Positions 25,580 to 34,084 of a stretch of DNA of 64,000 bases are shown one piece after another. The notes below the pieces were generated by a model. It did no database searches. It had not been told where the DNA came from and was given only the letters and a program-made list of their open reading frames with translations. Position 1 is the first letter of the stretch; each line of letters begins with the position of its first letter. Where the stretch lies: contig NZ_WEGI01000002.1 of NCBI RefSeq assembly GCF_009604425.1, positions 1-64,000 of the forward strand. The letters run 5' to 3'. The stretch comes from Nocardia aurantia (GTDB lineage Bacteria; Actinomycetota; Actinomycetes; Mycobacteriales; Mycobacteriaceae). The translations under genes were made by a program, and so were the position numbers.

Positions 25580-27017
25580 GGGAGCTCTCCATTTCGGCGA
25601 CGAGGTTGCGGCGCAACAGCTTTCCGGTTTCGGACTTCGGCAGTTCCGGGCGGAACACGATCGCGTCGGGGGTCTTGGAGGACCGCAGCCGGTCCTTCAC
25701 CCAGGTGCGCAGTTCCTCCGGGTCGATCGGTGCGGCGCCGTCGGCGACCACGACCACGGCGACCAGCCGCTGCCCCCACTCCGGATCGGGGACGCCGATG
25801 ACCGCGACCTCGGTGATGCCGGGATGTTCCAGCAGCACGTCCTCGATCTCGGCGGGGGCGATGTTCTCGCCGCCGCGGATGATGGTGTCGTCGGCGCGGC
25901 CCTCGATGAACAGGTAACCGTCGGCATCGAGACGGCCCAGGTCGCGGGTGGGAAACCAGCCCTCGGCGTCGAGGGCGCTGCGGCCGCCGTACTCACCGGA
26001 GATCTGCTCGCCGCGGACGAACACCAGGCCGGTCTCGCCGGCGCCGATCACTTCGTCGGTCTCGCTGCGGATCTGGATCTCGATGCCCGGCAGGGACCGG
26101 CCGACCGAACCGAGCCGGTCGCGGACCGCGGGATCGTCGGATCCGAACGCGTCGCGGTGGTCGTCGGGGCCCAGGACCGCGACCGAGGACGCGGTCTCGG
26201 TCAGGCCGTAGGCGTTGACGAAGCCGGTCGACGGGAAGACCCGCAGGGCGTGTTCCAGCACCGGGCGCGGGGTGCGGGCGCCGCCGTAGGACAGGCTCGC
26301 CAGCGTCGGCACGTTCGCGTCGGCGCCGTCGACGGCGGCCACGATGCGCGCGAGCATGGTCGGCACCACCATCGCGTGGGTGATCCGCTCGCGCCGCACG
26401 GTCGCCAGCCATTCGGCGGCGTCGAACGCGGACATGTAGACCACCCGGCGGCCGGAGTACAGGTTCGACATCAGGTTGGTCAGGCCCGCGATGTGGTAGG
26501 TCGGGACCGCGACCAGGGAGGCGGCGCCCTCCTCGGCCGCGCCGAAGTCGACCGTGTTCAGCAGGTAGGCCATCAGGTGGCGGTGCCGCAGCAGGGCCGC
26601 CTTCGGCTCCGAGGTGGTGCCGCTGGTGTAGATGATGACCGCGACCGCGTCACCGTCCCAGGGCGCCTCGATCTCGGGGGCCTCGGCGGCGTCGCCCGCG
26701 ACGAGTTCGTCGAGGTCCTCCGGGCGCAGCACCAGCGCCCCCGGATGCCGGTCGATCAGCGCGGTGAGCTGCTGATCGCCGAGGCGGTAGTTCAACGGAA
26801 CGAAGGGCACACCCGCGAGCGCGGCGCCGAACAGGGCCACCGGATACGCGAGATGGTTGGCGCCCAGGTACAGCACCGCCGGGTACTGCCCGAAGCGCGC
26901 CGCCGCCCGCCGCGCCTGCCCGAGCAGGTCCGCGGCCGACAACGACCGATCATCGACCGTGATCACCGGTCGTTCTCCGGCCGATACGGCCATGTCTAGG
27001 ATCATGCTGATGTTCAT
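25572..27017 (-). CDS. Acyl-CoA synthetase (FadD-type AMP ligase)
   Basis: A 481-residue adenylate-forming ligase. Motifs are IYTSGTTSEPKAAL near residue 155, YGLTETASS near residue 268, GRADDTIIRGGENIAPAEIE near 368 and the catalytic lysine in LPKSETGKLLRR near 470. It activates a carboxylic acid to its CoA thioester. The ATG at 27017 overlaps the first base of a perfect palindromic operator, so repressor binding would cover the start codon; an internal ATG at 27005 is an alternative. It is the first gene of an operon with the thiolase. Confidence 0.88.
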   Translation of the reverse strand: MNISMILDMAVSAGERPVITVDDRSLSAADLLGQARRAAARFGQYPAVLYLGANHLAYPVALFGAALAGVPFVPLNYRLGDQQLTALIDRHPGALVLRPEDLDELVAGDAAEAPEIEAPWDGDAVAVIIYTSGTTSEPKAALLRHRHLMAYLLNTVDFGAAEEGAASLVAVPTYHIAGLTNLMSNLYSGRRVVYMSAFDAAEWLATVRRERITHAMVVPTMLARIVAAVDGADANVPTLASLSYGGARTPRPVLEHALRVFPSTGFVNAYGLTETASSVAVLGPDDHRDAFGSDDPAVRDRLGSVGRSLPGIEIQIRSETDEVIGAGETGLVFVRGEQISGEYGGRSALDAEGWFPTRDLGRLDADGYLFIEGRADDTIIRGGENIAPAEIEDVLLEHPGITEVAVIGVPDPEWGQRLVAVVVVADGAAPIDPEELRTWVKDRLRSSKTPDAIVFRPELPKSETGKLLRRNLVAEMESSHA

Positions 27018-27033
27018 GAGAATATTATTCTCA
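27017..27033. promoter_or_regulatory. TGAGAAT-ATT-ATTCTCA operator
   Basis: TGAGAATATTATTCTCA is the best copy of the motif: perfect 7-bp arms and a 3-bp centre. It separates the divergent acyl-CoA synthetase (start at 27017) and short-chain dehydrogenase (start at 27072) and could control both. Confidence 0.8.
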
Positions 27034-27071
27034 CCTCAAGAGAGTCCTAGTTGCAAGAGAGGGTAAGCACT

Positions 27072-27836
27072 ATGCAGATCAATGGAAGCTCTGCGCTGGT
27101 CGTGGGCGGTACCGGTGGTCTCGGTGAGGCCACCGTCCGCCGCCTGCACGCCGCCGGCGCCAAGGTCGTCGTCGCCGATGTCGCCGACGAGAAGGGCAAG
27201 CAGCTCGAGGACGAGCTGGGCATCCGCTATGTGCACACCGACGCCACCAGCGAGGAATCGGTGCTGGCCGCGATCGCGGAGGCGGAGGCCCTGGCCCCGC
27301 TGCGGATCTCGGTGGACACCCACGGCGGCCCCGCCAAGGGCGGCCGGCTCGTCGGCAAGGACGGGTCCCCGCTGCCGCTCGACGGGTTCAAGATCACCAT
27401 CGAGTTCTATCTGACCGCTGTGTTCAATGTCATGCGGCTGGCGGCGGCGGCGATCGCGAAGACCGAGCCGCTGGAGGAGGGCGCCCGCGGCGTCATCATC
27501 AACACCGCCTCCATCGCCGGCTACGAGGGCCAGATCGGCCAGCTGAACTACTCCGCGGCCAAGGGCGGCGTGATCGGCATGACCCTGGTCGCCGCGCGTG
27601 ACCTGTCCCCGCTGGGCATCCGCGTGATGGGTATCGCGCCCGGCACCATCAACACCCCCGCGTACGGCAAGGCGGCCGACCAGCTCGAGCAGTACTGGGC
27701 GCCGCAGATCCCGTTCCCGAAGCGCATGGGCCGCTCCGAGGAGTACGCGCAGCTGGCGCAGGCGATCATCGAGAACAACTACCTCAACGGCGACGTCATC
27801 CGGCTCGACGGCGCGCTCCGCTTCCCGCCGAAGTGA
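27072..27836 (+). CDS. HSD10-like short-chain dehydrogenase
   Basis: A 254-residue SDR with cofactor motif VVGGTGGLGEAT near residue 12 and active site INTASIAGYEGQIGQLNYSAAKGG (Ser...Tyr-x-x-x-Lys) near residues 143-166. The sequence pattern, including IAPGTINTPAYGK, is that of 17-beta-HSD10 relatives, which oxidise 3-hydroxyacyl-CoAs, including 2-methyl-branched ones. The ATG follows AGAGGG, 39 bp after the operator. Next to a thiolase operon, oxidation of 3-hydroxyacyl-CoA is the likely role. Confidence 0.85.
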   Translation: MQINGSSALVVGGTGGLGEATVRRLHAAGAKVVVADVADEKGKQLEDELGIRYVHTDATSEESVLAAIAEAEALAPLRISVDTHGGPAKGGRLVGKDGSPLPLDGFKITIEFYLTAVFNVMRLAAAAIAKTEPLEEGARGVIINTASIAGYEGQIGQLNYSAAKGGVIGMTLVAARDLSPLGIRVMGIAPGTINTPAYGKAADQLEQYWAPQIPFPKRMGRSEEYAQLAQAIIENNYLNGDVIRLDGALRFPPK

Positions 27837-27843
27837 GCCCGCG

Positions 27844-28593
27844 ATGACTTCGCTGGCGGGCAAGGTCGCGTTCGTCGCCGGGGCCAGCCGCGGCATCGGC
27901 GCCACGGTCGCCGAGGCCCTGGCGGCCGCGGGGGCCTCGGTCGCCGTGGCGGCGCGCTCCGAAACCGAGGGCAAGTTGCCCGGCACCATCGGTGCGGTGG
28001 CCGACCGGATCACCGCCGCCGGCGGCCGGGCGCTGCCGGTGCCGTGCGACGTCTCCTCGGAGGAGTCGGTGAACGCGGCGGTGCGGTCGACCGTGGACGC
28101 GTTCGGCGGCATCGACATCCTGGTCGCGAACGCCGGGGTGCTGTGGATGGGCCCGATCGAGTCCACTCCGCTCAAGCGGTGGCAGTTGTGCCTGGACGTC
28201 AACCTCACCGGGGTGTTCCTGGTGACGAAGGCGGTGATCCCGCACGTGCGGGCGCGCGGCGGCGGTTCGCTGATCGCGATCACCACCACCGGCGTCGACA
28301 TGATCGATCGGGGCGCCAACGCCTACTGGGTGTCCAAGGCGGCCGCGGAGCGGCTGTATCTGGGTCTGGCGTCGGATCTGAAGGGCGACAACATCGCCGT
28401 CAACTGCCTGAGTCCGTCCCGGGTGGTGCTCACCGAGGGGTGGGCCGCCGGGGGCAACGGGGTGAAGATCCCGCCGGAGGCCGTCGAGCCGCCGGAGGCG
28501 ATGGCGAATGCCGCCGTGCTGCTGGCCGGGCAGGATGCCACTGGCATCACCGGCACCGTCCAGCGCTCGGAATCGCTGGTGGCGCAAGGCTGA
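27844..28593 (+). CDS. Short-chain dehydrogenase/reductase
   Basis: A 249-residue SDR with AGASRGIGATVAEAL near residue 12, the NAG motif (VANAGVLWMG) near residue 95 and the active site TTTGVDMIDRGANAYWVSKAA. The catalytic Ser position appears as Thr/Thr, as in some HSDL2-like enzymes. It starts 7 nt after the preceding SDR and shares its operator. It is similar in type to the SDR at 47540, so it may act on the same pathway at another step. Confidence 0.82.
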   Translation: MTSLAGKVAFVAGASRGIGATVAEALAAAGASVAVAARSETEGKLPGTIGAVADRITAAGGRALPVPCDVSSEESVNAAVRSTVDAFGGIDILVANAGVLWMGPIESTPLKRWQLCLDVNLTGVFLVTKAVIPHVRARGGGSLIAITTTGVDMIDRGANAYWVSKAAAERLYLGLASDLKGDNIAVNCLSPSRVVLTEGWAAGGNGVKIPPEAVEPPEAMANAAVLLAGQDATGITGTVQRSESLVAQG

Positions 28594-28605
28594 TCGCGCC
28601 GATGT

Positions 28606-28642
28606 ACTCGGCCCGGCCGTCCGCGTGACGGCCGGGCCGAGT
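28606..28642 (+). terminator. Perfect 16-bp terminator hairpin
   Basis: ACTCGGCCCGGCCGTC pairs with GACGGCCGGGCCGAGT across the loop CGCGT, 13 nt after the second SDR. The right arm is also the first piece of the 18-bp tandem array that follows. Confidence 0.75.
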
Positions 28643-28742
28643 GCGTTCGCCCGGCCGAGTGCGTTCGCCCGGCCGAGCGCGTTCGCCCGGCCGAGCGCGT
28701 TCGCCCGGCCGAGCGCGCTTGCCCGGTCGGCTGCGCTCGGCG
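28635..28742. repeat. 18-bp tandem repeat, five units plus a decayed one
   Basis: GGCCGAGTGCGTTCGCCC and close variants repeat head to tail at 28635, 28653, 28671, 28689 and 28707; a sixth degraded unit ends at 28742. The first unit lies inside the terminator hairpin. The following 180 nt up to the next start hold no gene. Confidence 0.85.
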
Positions 28743-28923
28743 ATCGGGTCGCGTCATGCGGCAGATCCGGCCGGGCGCGTTCGGTGAACGGACGACCGGA
28801 TCCGGCTCCGCACAGGCGCATTCCGACTCCGCACGGCTTCACCCGAAGCGACCGCGACATCCGCTGTCGCGCAGCGTGGTTGGTGGCGCGCGTCGGCGTC
28901 GAGTCGCTGATACATTGTCTCCC

Positions 28924-29898
28924 ATGCTGTTCGGAAGCGGGAGGGGCCGCCGCCGGCTCCGTGCGGGCTGGACCGTCGCGGTGATCGCCGCGGCCACGAT
29001 CGATGTTGCGGCACAGGCCCATGCGGCTCCGGCCGCCGACTGTTCCGCGGGCTGGCAGTCCACCACACTGCTGACCGGGCATCGGGAGCTGGAGAATCTG
29101 GACTCCGACGGTCATGGCGGCTTCTACGTCTCCGCACTGTCGGCCGGTGAGCTGCTGCATCTGCGGTCGACGGGTGAGGTCGACACGCTCGCAACGGGTT
29201 TGACTAGTCCCGGCGGGGTCCGTGCCGACGGGCGGTACGTGTACTTCGGCACCGGCGACAACTTCCCCGGGCCGCCCGGTGCGCTGCATCGCTACGACAT
29301 CGCGACCGGCGAGACCGTCGACCTGCTCGGTGGGCTGAACATGCCCAACGGGATGTTGCGGCTGCCCGACGGCGACCTGCTGATCGCCTCGTCGTCGCCG
29401 GGCGACACGTCCCAGGGCATCGCCCGGTACCGGCCCTCGACCGGTGAATTCACGCCCGGCTGGTCACATCTCGCGGTGCCCAACGGACTCGCGTTGTCCG
29501 GCGACGGCAAGGCCGTCTACGCGACCACGCTCACCGCGCAGATCTATCGTGTGCCGCTGGACGATCCACAGTCCGCGACCGTGGTGCTGGGCGCACCGGC
29601 ACTGATCGCGCTGCCCGACGATCTGGACGCGACCCGTTCCGGCGCGGTGTATTTCGCCGATCAGATCGCGGGCGCGGTGTATCGGGGCGATCCGGTCACC
29701 GGCGCCGTCTGCACCGTCGTGACCGGGCTGATCACCCCCAATCCGGTCCGGCAGCCGCCGGACGGGGTCAGCTCGGTGCGCATCGGACGCGACGGCGACG
29801 GCTGGGCCCTGTACGTCACCGCGATGGACGGGGCGCTGCGCCGGCTGCGGCCGCCGCCCGGCGTCGACCTGACACCCCCGAACCCGGACGCTCGGTAG
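28924..29898 (+). CDS. Secreted SMP-30/gluconolactonase-like beta-propeller protein
   Basis: A 324-residue exported protein. Residues 1-37 form a signal peptide (RRRLRAGWTVAVIAAATIDVAAQAHAA). The mature part has repeated blades such as GHGGFYVSALSAGELLHLRSTGEVDTLATGL, MPNGMLRLPDGDLLIASS and VPNGLALSGDGKAVYATTL, the signature of SMP-30/NHL six-bladed propellers, enzymes that open lactones or bind sugars and metals. Its substrate is unknown. The ATG 28924 gives the signal peptide directly; upstream sequence is tandem repeat. Confidence 0.78.
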   Translation: MLFGSGRGRRRLRAGWTVAVIAAATIDVAAQAHAAPAADCSAGWQSTTLLTGHRELENLDSDGHGGFYVSALSAGELLHLRSTGEVDTLATGLTSPGGVRADGRYVYFGTGDNFPGPPGALHRYDIATGETVDLLGGLNMPNGMLRLPDGDLLIASSSPGDTSQGIARYRPSTGEFTPGWSHLAVPNGLALSGDGKAVYATTLTAQIYRVPLDDPQSATVVLGAPALIALPDDLDATRSGAVYFADQIAGAVYRGDPVTGAVCTVVTGLITPNPVRQPPDGVSSVRIGRDGDGWALYVTAMDGALRRLRPPPGVDLTPPNPDAR

Positions 29899-30106
29899 CC
29901 GCCGGATTCCGTTGCCGCACAGACGAAGTGGGAGCGGACGGTAATTCCCCGCCGCCGGATTCCGATCCGGCACCGCGACGCTCCCCGGCCGCCGATCCGG
30001 CAGGACGAGGGCGGCCCGGGACAGTGGTCGGCCACTCGGGCGAGAACGGACAGTGGGGACGTGACTCCGACCGCTCGACCCTGGGTGCGCGCGATCCGGA
30101 CCCGGT

Positions 30107-30853
30107 CTACCAGTCGTTCAGCTCGCGGGCGGCGTCGTGGTAGTGGGTGAGGGCCTCGGATATCGCGGGGACGCCGAGGTGGTCGCGCTGCGCGCGCCGC
30201 AGGTAGTCGCGGACGTCGCCGCCGGTGTGGATCGCGCCGTAGCCGACGGTGGGATACCGCTGGGCCGGTTCCGGCGGTGGGGCCCAGGGCAATTCGCGGT
30301 CGGACAGGTAATCGGCGACGGCGGCCAGTTCCCGGATCGGTTTCTCGAGGTCCGTGAGACGGCCGGCGTAGATCTCGGCGGCCGGGGAATCGGGGCCGAA
30401 GATCCGGTCGAACTGCCGCTCGACGGTGTCGTCCGGGCGCGCGGCGGCCCGGGTCAGCGCGTCCCAGACGGGCCGGGCGATCAAGGCGTGCACGATCATC
30501 GCGCCGTCGAGGGTCGTCAACACGGGGAAACCGGCGGGGAAATCCGGGAAGGCGACCGCGCCGCAGGTGCGCGAGATGCAGGCGATCAGGACATCGATAT
30601 CGGTGTCCGCGCAATCCCATTCGGGGGCCTCGAACCGGCCTTCGCGCTGCCGGTCCCGGAAGTACCGGACCACCAGTTCGGTGTTCAGATCCTCCTCGAT
30701 GCCGTCGATCGCACCCGCGCGATCGTGAGTACCGGTCATACCCAACGTGATCGGCCGGTAGGCGCCCGGGACCCGTTGTAACACAACAAGGGTGGCATCG
30801 ACCGGGCGCAGACTCACCCCGGTGACCAGACAGTTGGAATCGTGGTACCCCAT
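30107..30853 (-). CDS. Conserved hypothetical protein
   Basis: A 248-residue cytoplasmic protein that I do not recognise. It opens with CLVTGVSLRPVDATLVVLQRVPGAYRPITLGMTGTHDRAGAIDGIEEDLNTELVVRYF, a pattern I associate with uncharacterised actinobacterial proteins. The rest is helical and rich in Asp and Arg. There are no membrane segments or catalytic motifs that I can name. The ATG at 30853 is chosen because the conserved block begins directly after it. Codon usage is like the neighbours. It stands alone between convergent and tandem genes. Confidence 0.6.
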   Translation of the reverse strand: MGYHDSNCLVTGVSLRPVDATLVVLQRVPGAYRPITLGMTGTHDRAGAIDGIEEDLNTELVVRYFRDRQREGRFEAPEWDCADTDIDVLIACISRTCGAVAFPDFPAGFPVLTTLDGAMIVHALIARPVWDALTRAAARPDDTVERQFDRIFGPDSPAAEIYAGRLTDLEKPIRELAAVADYLSDRELPWAPPPEPAQRYPTVGYGAIHTGGDVRDYLRRAQRDHLGVPAISEALTHYHDAARELNDW

Positions 30854-30940
30854 GTTTCCCACCGTACGGGAAAACCCGCCGCGGCCGCCGCGCCCCTGTT
30901 CTCGACAGGGCAACGGCCGCAGCGGGTTCCGGTCATCGGC

Positions 30941-31726
30941 CTACTTGGCCGGGGCGGGCTGCGCCGGATCGACGCAGTAGGTGCCCGGACCGGTGCACGG
31001 CGCGATCACGGTCGAGAAGTACTGATAGGCCGACCACAACACGATCGGGCCGGCCACCAAGGCGGCGCCCGCCAGGGAGCCGACGGATCCGATCGTGGCG
31101 ACACCCGCGATGCAGCCGACGATCGCGGCGGGCAGCACGCCCGCCAGCAGGGTGGTGATCGCCGAGGAGACCGAGCCGACCGCCGCGCCGATCACACACC
31201 CGGCGACGCCGCCCAGCAGCGCGCCCACCACGGCGCCGGTGATCGAGCCGATGCCGGCCCGGCTGGCGAGCATGCCGAGCGCGCTCGAGTCCCGCGGCGT
31301 GAAGCTCTCGGCGATCGGTTGTCCCTTGGCGATGTCCGCCGGGGTGATCGGGTCGGCGACCTGATGCCCGTCGGTCACCGACGGGGTCAGCCGCACGCTG
31401 TGCTCGGCGACCTGCGCGGCGATCGGGAAAACCCGGTCGTCCATGCGGTACGACAACGGCAGCGAATCGTTGAAATTACCTGCCGCGTCCCGGACCACGA
31501 CGCTGCCGCCGACGGTCTCGAAGGCGCCGTCGGGAGCCGACACCACGAGCGAACCGCCGTCGCGGTCGACCGTGAAGTGAATGCCGTTCAGCTCCACCGC
31601 CTGATGGTCCGGCACGGGCTGCTGCTGCGCCGGCGCCCGGTCGACGACCGGATCGGCATTCGCGGTACCCGCGGCGACGCTCACGGCGCCGGCCAGCAGC
31701 ACCGCGCACGCAGTGACTTTCCTCAT
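30941..31726 (-). CDS. Nocardia-type secreted/membrane protein with glycine-rich hydrophobic tail
   Basis: A 261-residue exported protein: signal peptide MRKVTACAVLLAGAVSVAAGTANA, a soluble beta-rich domain (VELNGIHFTVDRDGGSLVVSAPDGAFETVGGSVVVRD..) and then a long Gly/Ala-rich hydrophobic region (residues 155-240, GSITGAVVGALLGGVAGCVIGAAVGSVSS). The soluble domain is of a kind I know from many paralogous Nocardia proteins (DUF8020 type). The hydrophobic tail resembles glycine-zipper membrane segments. Function is unknown; envelope association is likely. It supports assignment of the window to Nocardia. Confidence 0.72.
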   Translation of the reverse strand: MRKVTACAVLLAGAVSVAAGTANADPVVDRAPAQQQPVPDHQAVELNGIHFTVDRDGGSLVVSAPDGAFETVGGSVVVRDAAGNFNDSLPLSYRMDDRVFPIAAQVAEHSVRLTPSVTDGHQVADPITPADIAKGQPIAESFTPRDSSALGMLASRAGIGSITGAVVGALLGGVAGCVIGAAVGSVSSAITTLLAGVLPAAIVGCIAGVATIGSVGSLAGAALVAGPIVLWSAYQYFSTVIAPCTGPGTYCVDPAQPAPAK

Positions 31727-32226
31727 CTGTATTCACTTTCATCGAAAGAGGGACCACGGCTGCCGGTTCGGGTGCGCGCACGCGAACCGGCAGCCCGGAT
31801 GCCCCGGTCCGGTACCGCTGCCTCCGGTATCCGAGCCGAGTTACCGCCGATGAGCGAGAAATCCCGATCTGCCATCCCCATGCCAGACCCATCGACGATC
31901 ATCGGCAATATACCCAAAACGATCCAATCGGACAGTCGATGGATCGATCGGGATTCGAAATCGGTTTGCTCGGCCGAGGCGGTCCCGAATCCGCACGCGG
32001 ACATGCGCTCACGGCCCGGCGGCGCTGGTCACCGAGCATGGCGCGAGGGCCGGAACGCATCGATTCCATCACCTCCGGCGACCCCCGAGAACGGTTGCGA
32101 TCGCCTCGAGTTCAGGGTTTCTTCACCGGGGATACGCGAGTCGATGGCGAGGAATTCGCGGGCCGAAGACGACAGTGGCCCGGGGCGATTCGCCCCGGGC
32201 CGCGTCGTGATGATGCCGCCGCACGT
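31727..32226. other. 500-nt gene-free stretch
   Basis: No convincing coding frame on either strand. The left part is the promoter region of the secreted protein at 30941-31726 and is less GC-rich near 31840-31980. The right end holds the terminator at 32177-32201. Confidence 0.6.
32177..32201 (-). terminator. Perfect 11-bp hairpin after the enoyl-CoA hydratase operon
   Basis: GGCCCGGGGCG pairs with CGCCCCGGGCC across ATT, 26 nt beyond the stop of the minus-strand operon that ends at 32227. Confidence 0.75.
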
Positions 32227-32985
32227 TCAGTTCTTCTTGGCGGTGAGCCGCGTGACGATCGCGGCGAAATCCTCGTTCTGGAAGGACTGGTTCTCCTGGC
32301 TGAGCGCGTAGTCCAGGGTGGCCAGCACCGCGCGCTCGAGATGTATGTTCAGGATCCGCTTGGTGGATTCGACCGCCTGCTGCGGCAGTTCGAGGATGCG
32401 CTTCGCGGCGGCCAGGGCCTCGGTCAGCGGGTCGGCCACGACGTGGTTGACCAGGCCCATCTCCCTGGCGCGGTCCGGGGTGATCCGGGCGCCGGTGATG
32501 GCGTATTCCTTGGCCAGCAGCAGGCTGGTGTGCAGCGGCCAGGTCAGCGGGCCGCCGTCGGCGGCGACCAGGCCCACCTGGACGTGCGGGTCGGCCAGGT
32601 GCGCGGTCTCGGCCATGTACACGATGTCCGACAGCGACACCAGGCTGCAGCCCAGGCCGACGGCGGGACCGTTGACCGCGGTCACCACCGGCACCCGGCA
32701 GCGGACCATGCCGAGCACGATGTCGCGGCCGTCGGCGATGGTCTTCGCCCGCAGATCGTCGTTCTGGCGCAACTCGTTCAAGTAGGTGAAGTCGCCGCCG
32801 GCCGAGAACGCCTTGCCGGCGCCGGTGAGCACCGCGACCCGGGCGCCGCGGTCGGCGGACAGCCGGTTCCACAGCGTGGCCAGGCCGTGGTGCAGGTCGT
32901 CGTCGACCGCGTTCAGCGCCTCCGGCCGGTTCAGGGTGATGATCCGCAGCGGGCCGTCGGCCTCCACGCGGATCGCATCGGGCAT
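32227..32985 (-). CDS. Enoyl-CoA hydratase/isomerase family protein
   Basis: A 252-residue crotonase-fold protein with the segments GAGKAFSAGGDFTYLNEL near residue 56 and VNGPAVGLGCSLVSLSDIVYMAE near residue 100. The chain is LVAADGGPLTWPL in the region that carries catalytic acid residues in hydratases; an Asp is present. It follows the FadE pair by 10 nt, so it is last in the FadD-FadE-FadE-Ech operon. A TTG three codons earlier (32994) has a better-placed GGAG and may be the true start. Confidence 0.82.
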   Translation of the reverse strand: MPDAIRVEADGPLRIITLNRPEALNAVDDDLHHGLATLWNRLSADRGARVAVLTGAGKAFSAGGDFTYLNELRQNDDLRAKTIADGRDIVLGMVRCRVPVVTAVNGPAVGLGCSLVSLSDIVYMAETAHLADPHVQVGLVAADGGPLTWPLHTSLLLAKEYAITGARITPDRAREMGLVNHVVADPLTEALAAAKRILELPQQAVESTKRILNIHLERAVLATLDYALSQENQSFQNEDFAAIVTRLTAKKN

Positions 32986-32995
32986 GTCGTACAAG

Positions 32996-34084
32996 TCAGG
33001 CTCCCAATCCGAGGATGCGACCGGAGATGATGTTCTTCTGGATCTGCGAGGTGCCGCCCATGACGCTCTGCGCGCGGCTGTACATGTACGAGCCGAGCAG
33101 TTCCGGGTCACGGGTGCCGCCGACGGCGAGCGCGGCGTGGCCGACCGACTGGTCGACCCAGGTCATCAGCAGCTTGTCCAGCGAGCCGTCCGGGCCGTGC
33201 ACGATGCCGTCGAGCTGTTCGGACAGCCGTCGCCGCACGTGCAGGCGCAGCATCTCGACTTCCACTGCGGCCCAGGCGAGATCGGCCGGGGGCGGGCCGT
33301 CGACCCGAGTGGCCATCTGCCGCACCAGTTTTCCGTAGCGTGCGGCGAAACCCAGTGTGGAGGGCTCACGTTCGTGGCCGACCACGGTCATCGCCAGCTT
33401 CCAGCCCTCGCCCGGCGCGCCGATCATCTGATCGGCGGGCACCCGGGCGCCGTCGAACAGCACCTGGCCGAACTCCTTGGTGACGCCGCTGATCATCTTC
33501 AGCGGCCGCTGCTCGATCCCGGGCTGCTTCATCTTCACGACGAAGGCCGAGATGCCCTTGTGCCGCGGGGCTTCCGGATCGGTGCGGGCCAGCAGCAGGC
33601 ACCAATCGGCGACGTCGGAGTAGCTGGTCCAGATCTTGTGGCCGTTGATGACGTACTCGTCGCCGTCGCGGGTCGCGGTGGTACGCAGGGACGCCAGATC
33701 GGAACCGGCGCCGGGCTCGCTGAAGCCCTGGCACCAGCGTTCGGTGCCGTTGATCATGCCGGGCAGGAAGCGCTGTTGCAGTTCCGGGCTGCCGTGGTGG
33801 CCGAGGCCGACCACCAGGTAGCCGAGGCTCGGCCGCGGCGGCGCGCCGGCGATCGCGAGCTCCTCGTCCAGGATCACATCGTAGACCGGCGGAAGATCCT
33901 GCCCGCCTACCTCTTTCGGCCAGGACAGGCCGAAGAAGCCGGCCTCATACAGGGCGCGATGCCACTCGCCCTGTTTGGCCCAGTACTCGTCGCCCGAGGT
34001 CGGGAAGGTGCCGGCGATATCGGCCAGCCAGGTGCGCAGCCGGGCGCGGAACCGCGCCTCCTCCGGTGAGTCACGAAAGTCCAA
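32996..34084 (-). CDS. Acyl-CoA dehydrogenase, full-length subunit (FadE)
   Basis: A 362-residue acyl-CoA dehydrogenase: CQGFSEPGAGSDLASLRTTA near residue 120, VINGHKIWTSYSDVADWCLLLAR near 147, the catalytic-glutamate candidate in VVGHEREPSTLG near 238 and the C-terminal SVMGGTSQIQKNIISGRILGL. It overlaps the following-partner gene (34071-34997) by 14 nt. The pair repeats the two-subunit FadE layout at 13518-15675 and likely forms a heterotetramer that acts on a bulky acyl-CoA. Confidence 0.87.
   Translation of the reverse strand: MDFRDSPEEARFRARLRTWLADIAGTFPTSGDEYWAKQGEWHRALYEAGFFGLSWPKEVGGQDLPPVYDVILDEELAIAGAPPRPSLGYLVVGLGHHGSPELQQRFLPGMINGTERWCQGFSEPGAGSDLASLRTTATRDGDEYVINGHKIWTSYSDVADWCLLLARTDPEAPRHKGISAFVVKMKQPGIEQRPLKMISGVTKEFGQVLFDGARVPADQMIGAPGEGWKLAMTVVGHEREPSTLGFAARYGKLVRQMATRVDGPPPADLAWAAVEVEMLRLHVRRRLSEQLDGIVHGPDGSLDKLLMTWVDQSVGHAALAVGGTRDPELLGSYMYSRAQSVMGGTSQIQKNIISGRILGLGA

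Noticed and set aside
31723-32004. Small minus-strand gene of 93 codons
   Set aside because: No ribosome site, no recognisable features, overlaps the start of the secreted protein and its promoter region.
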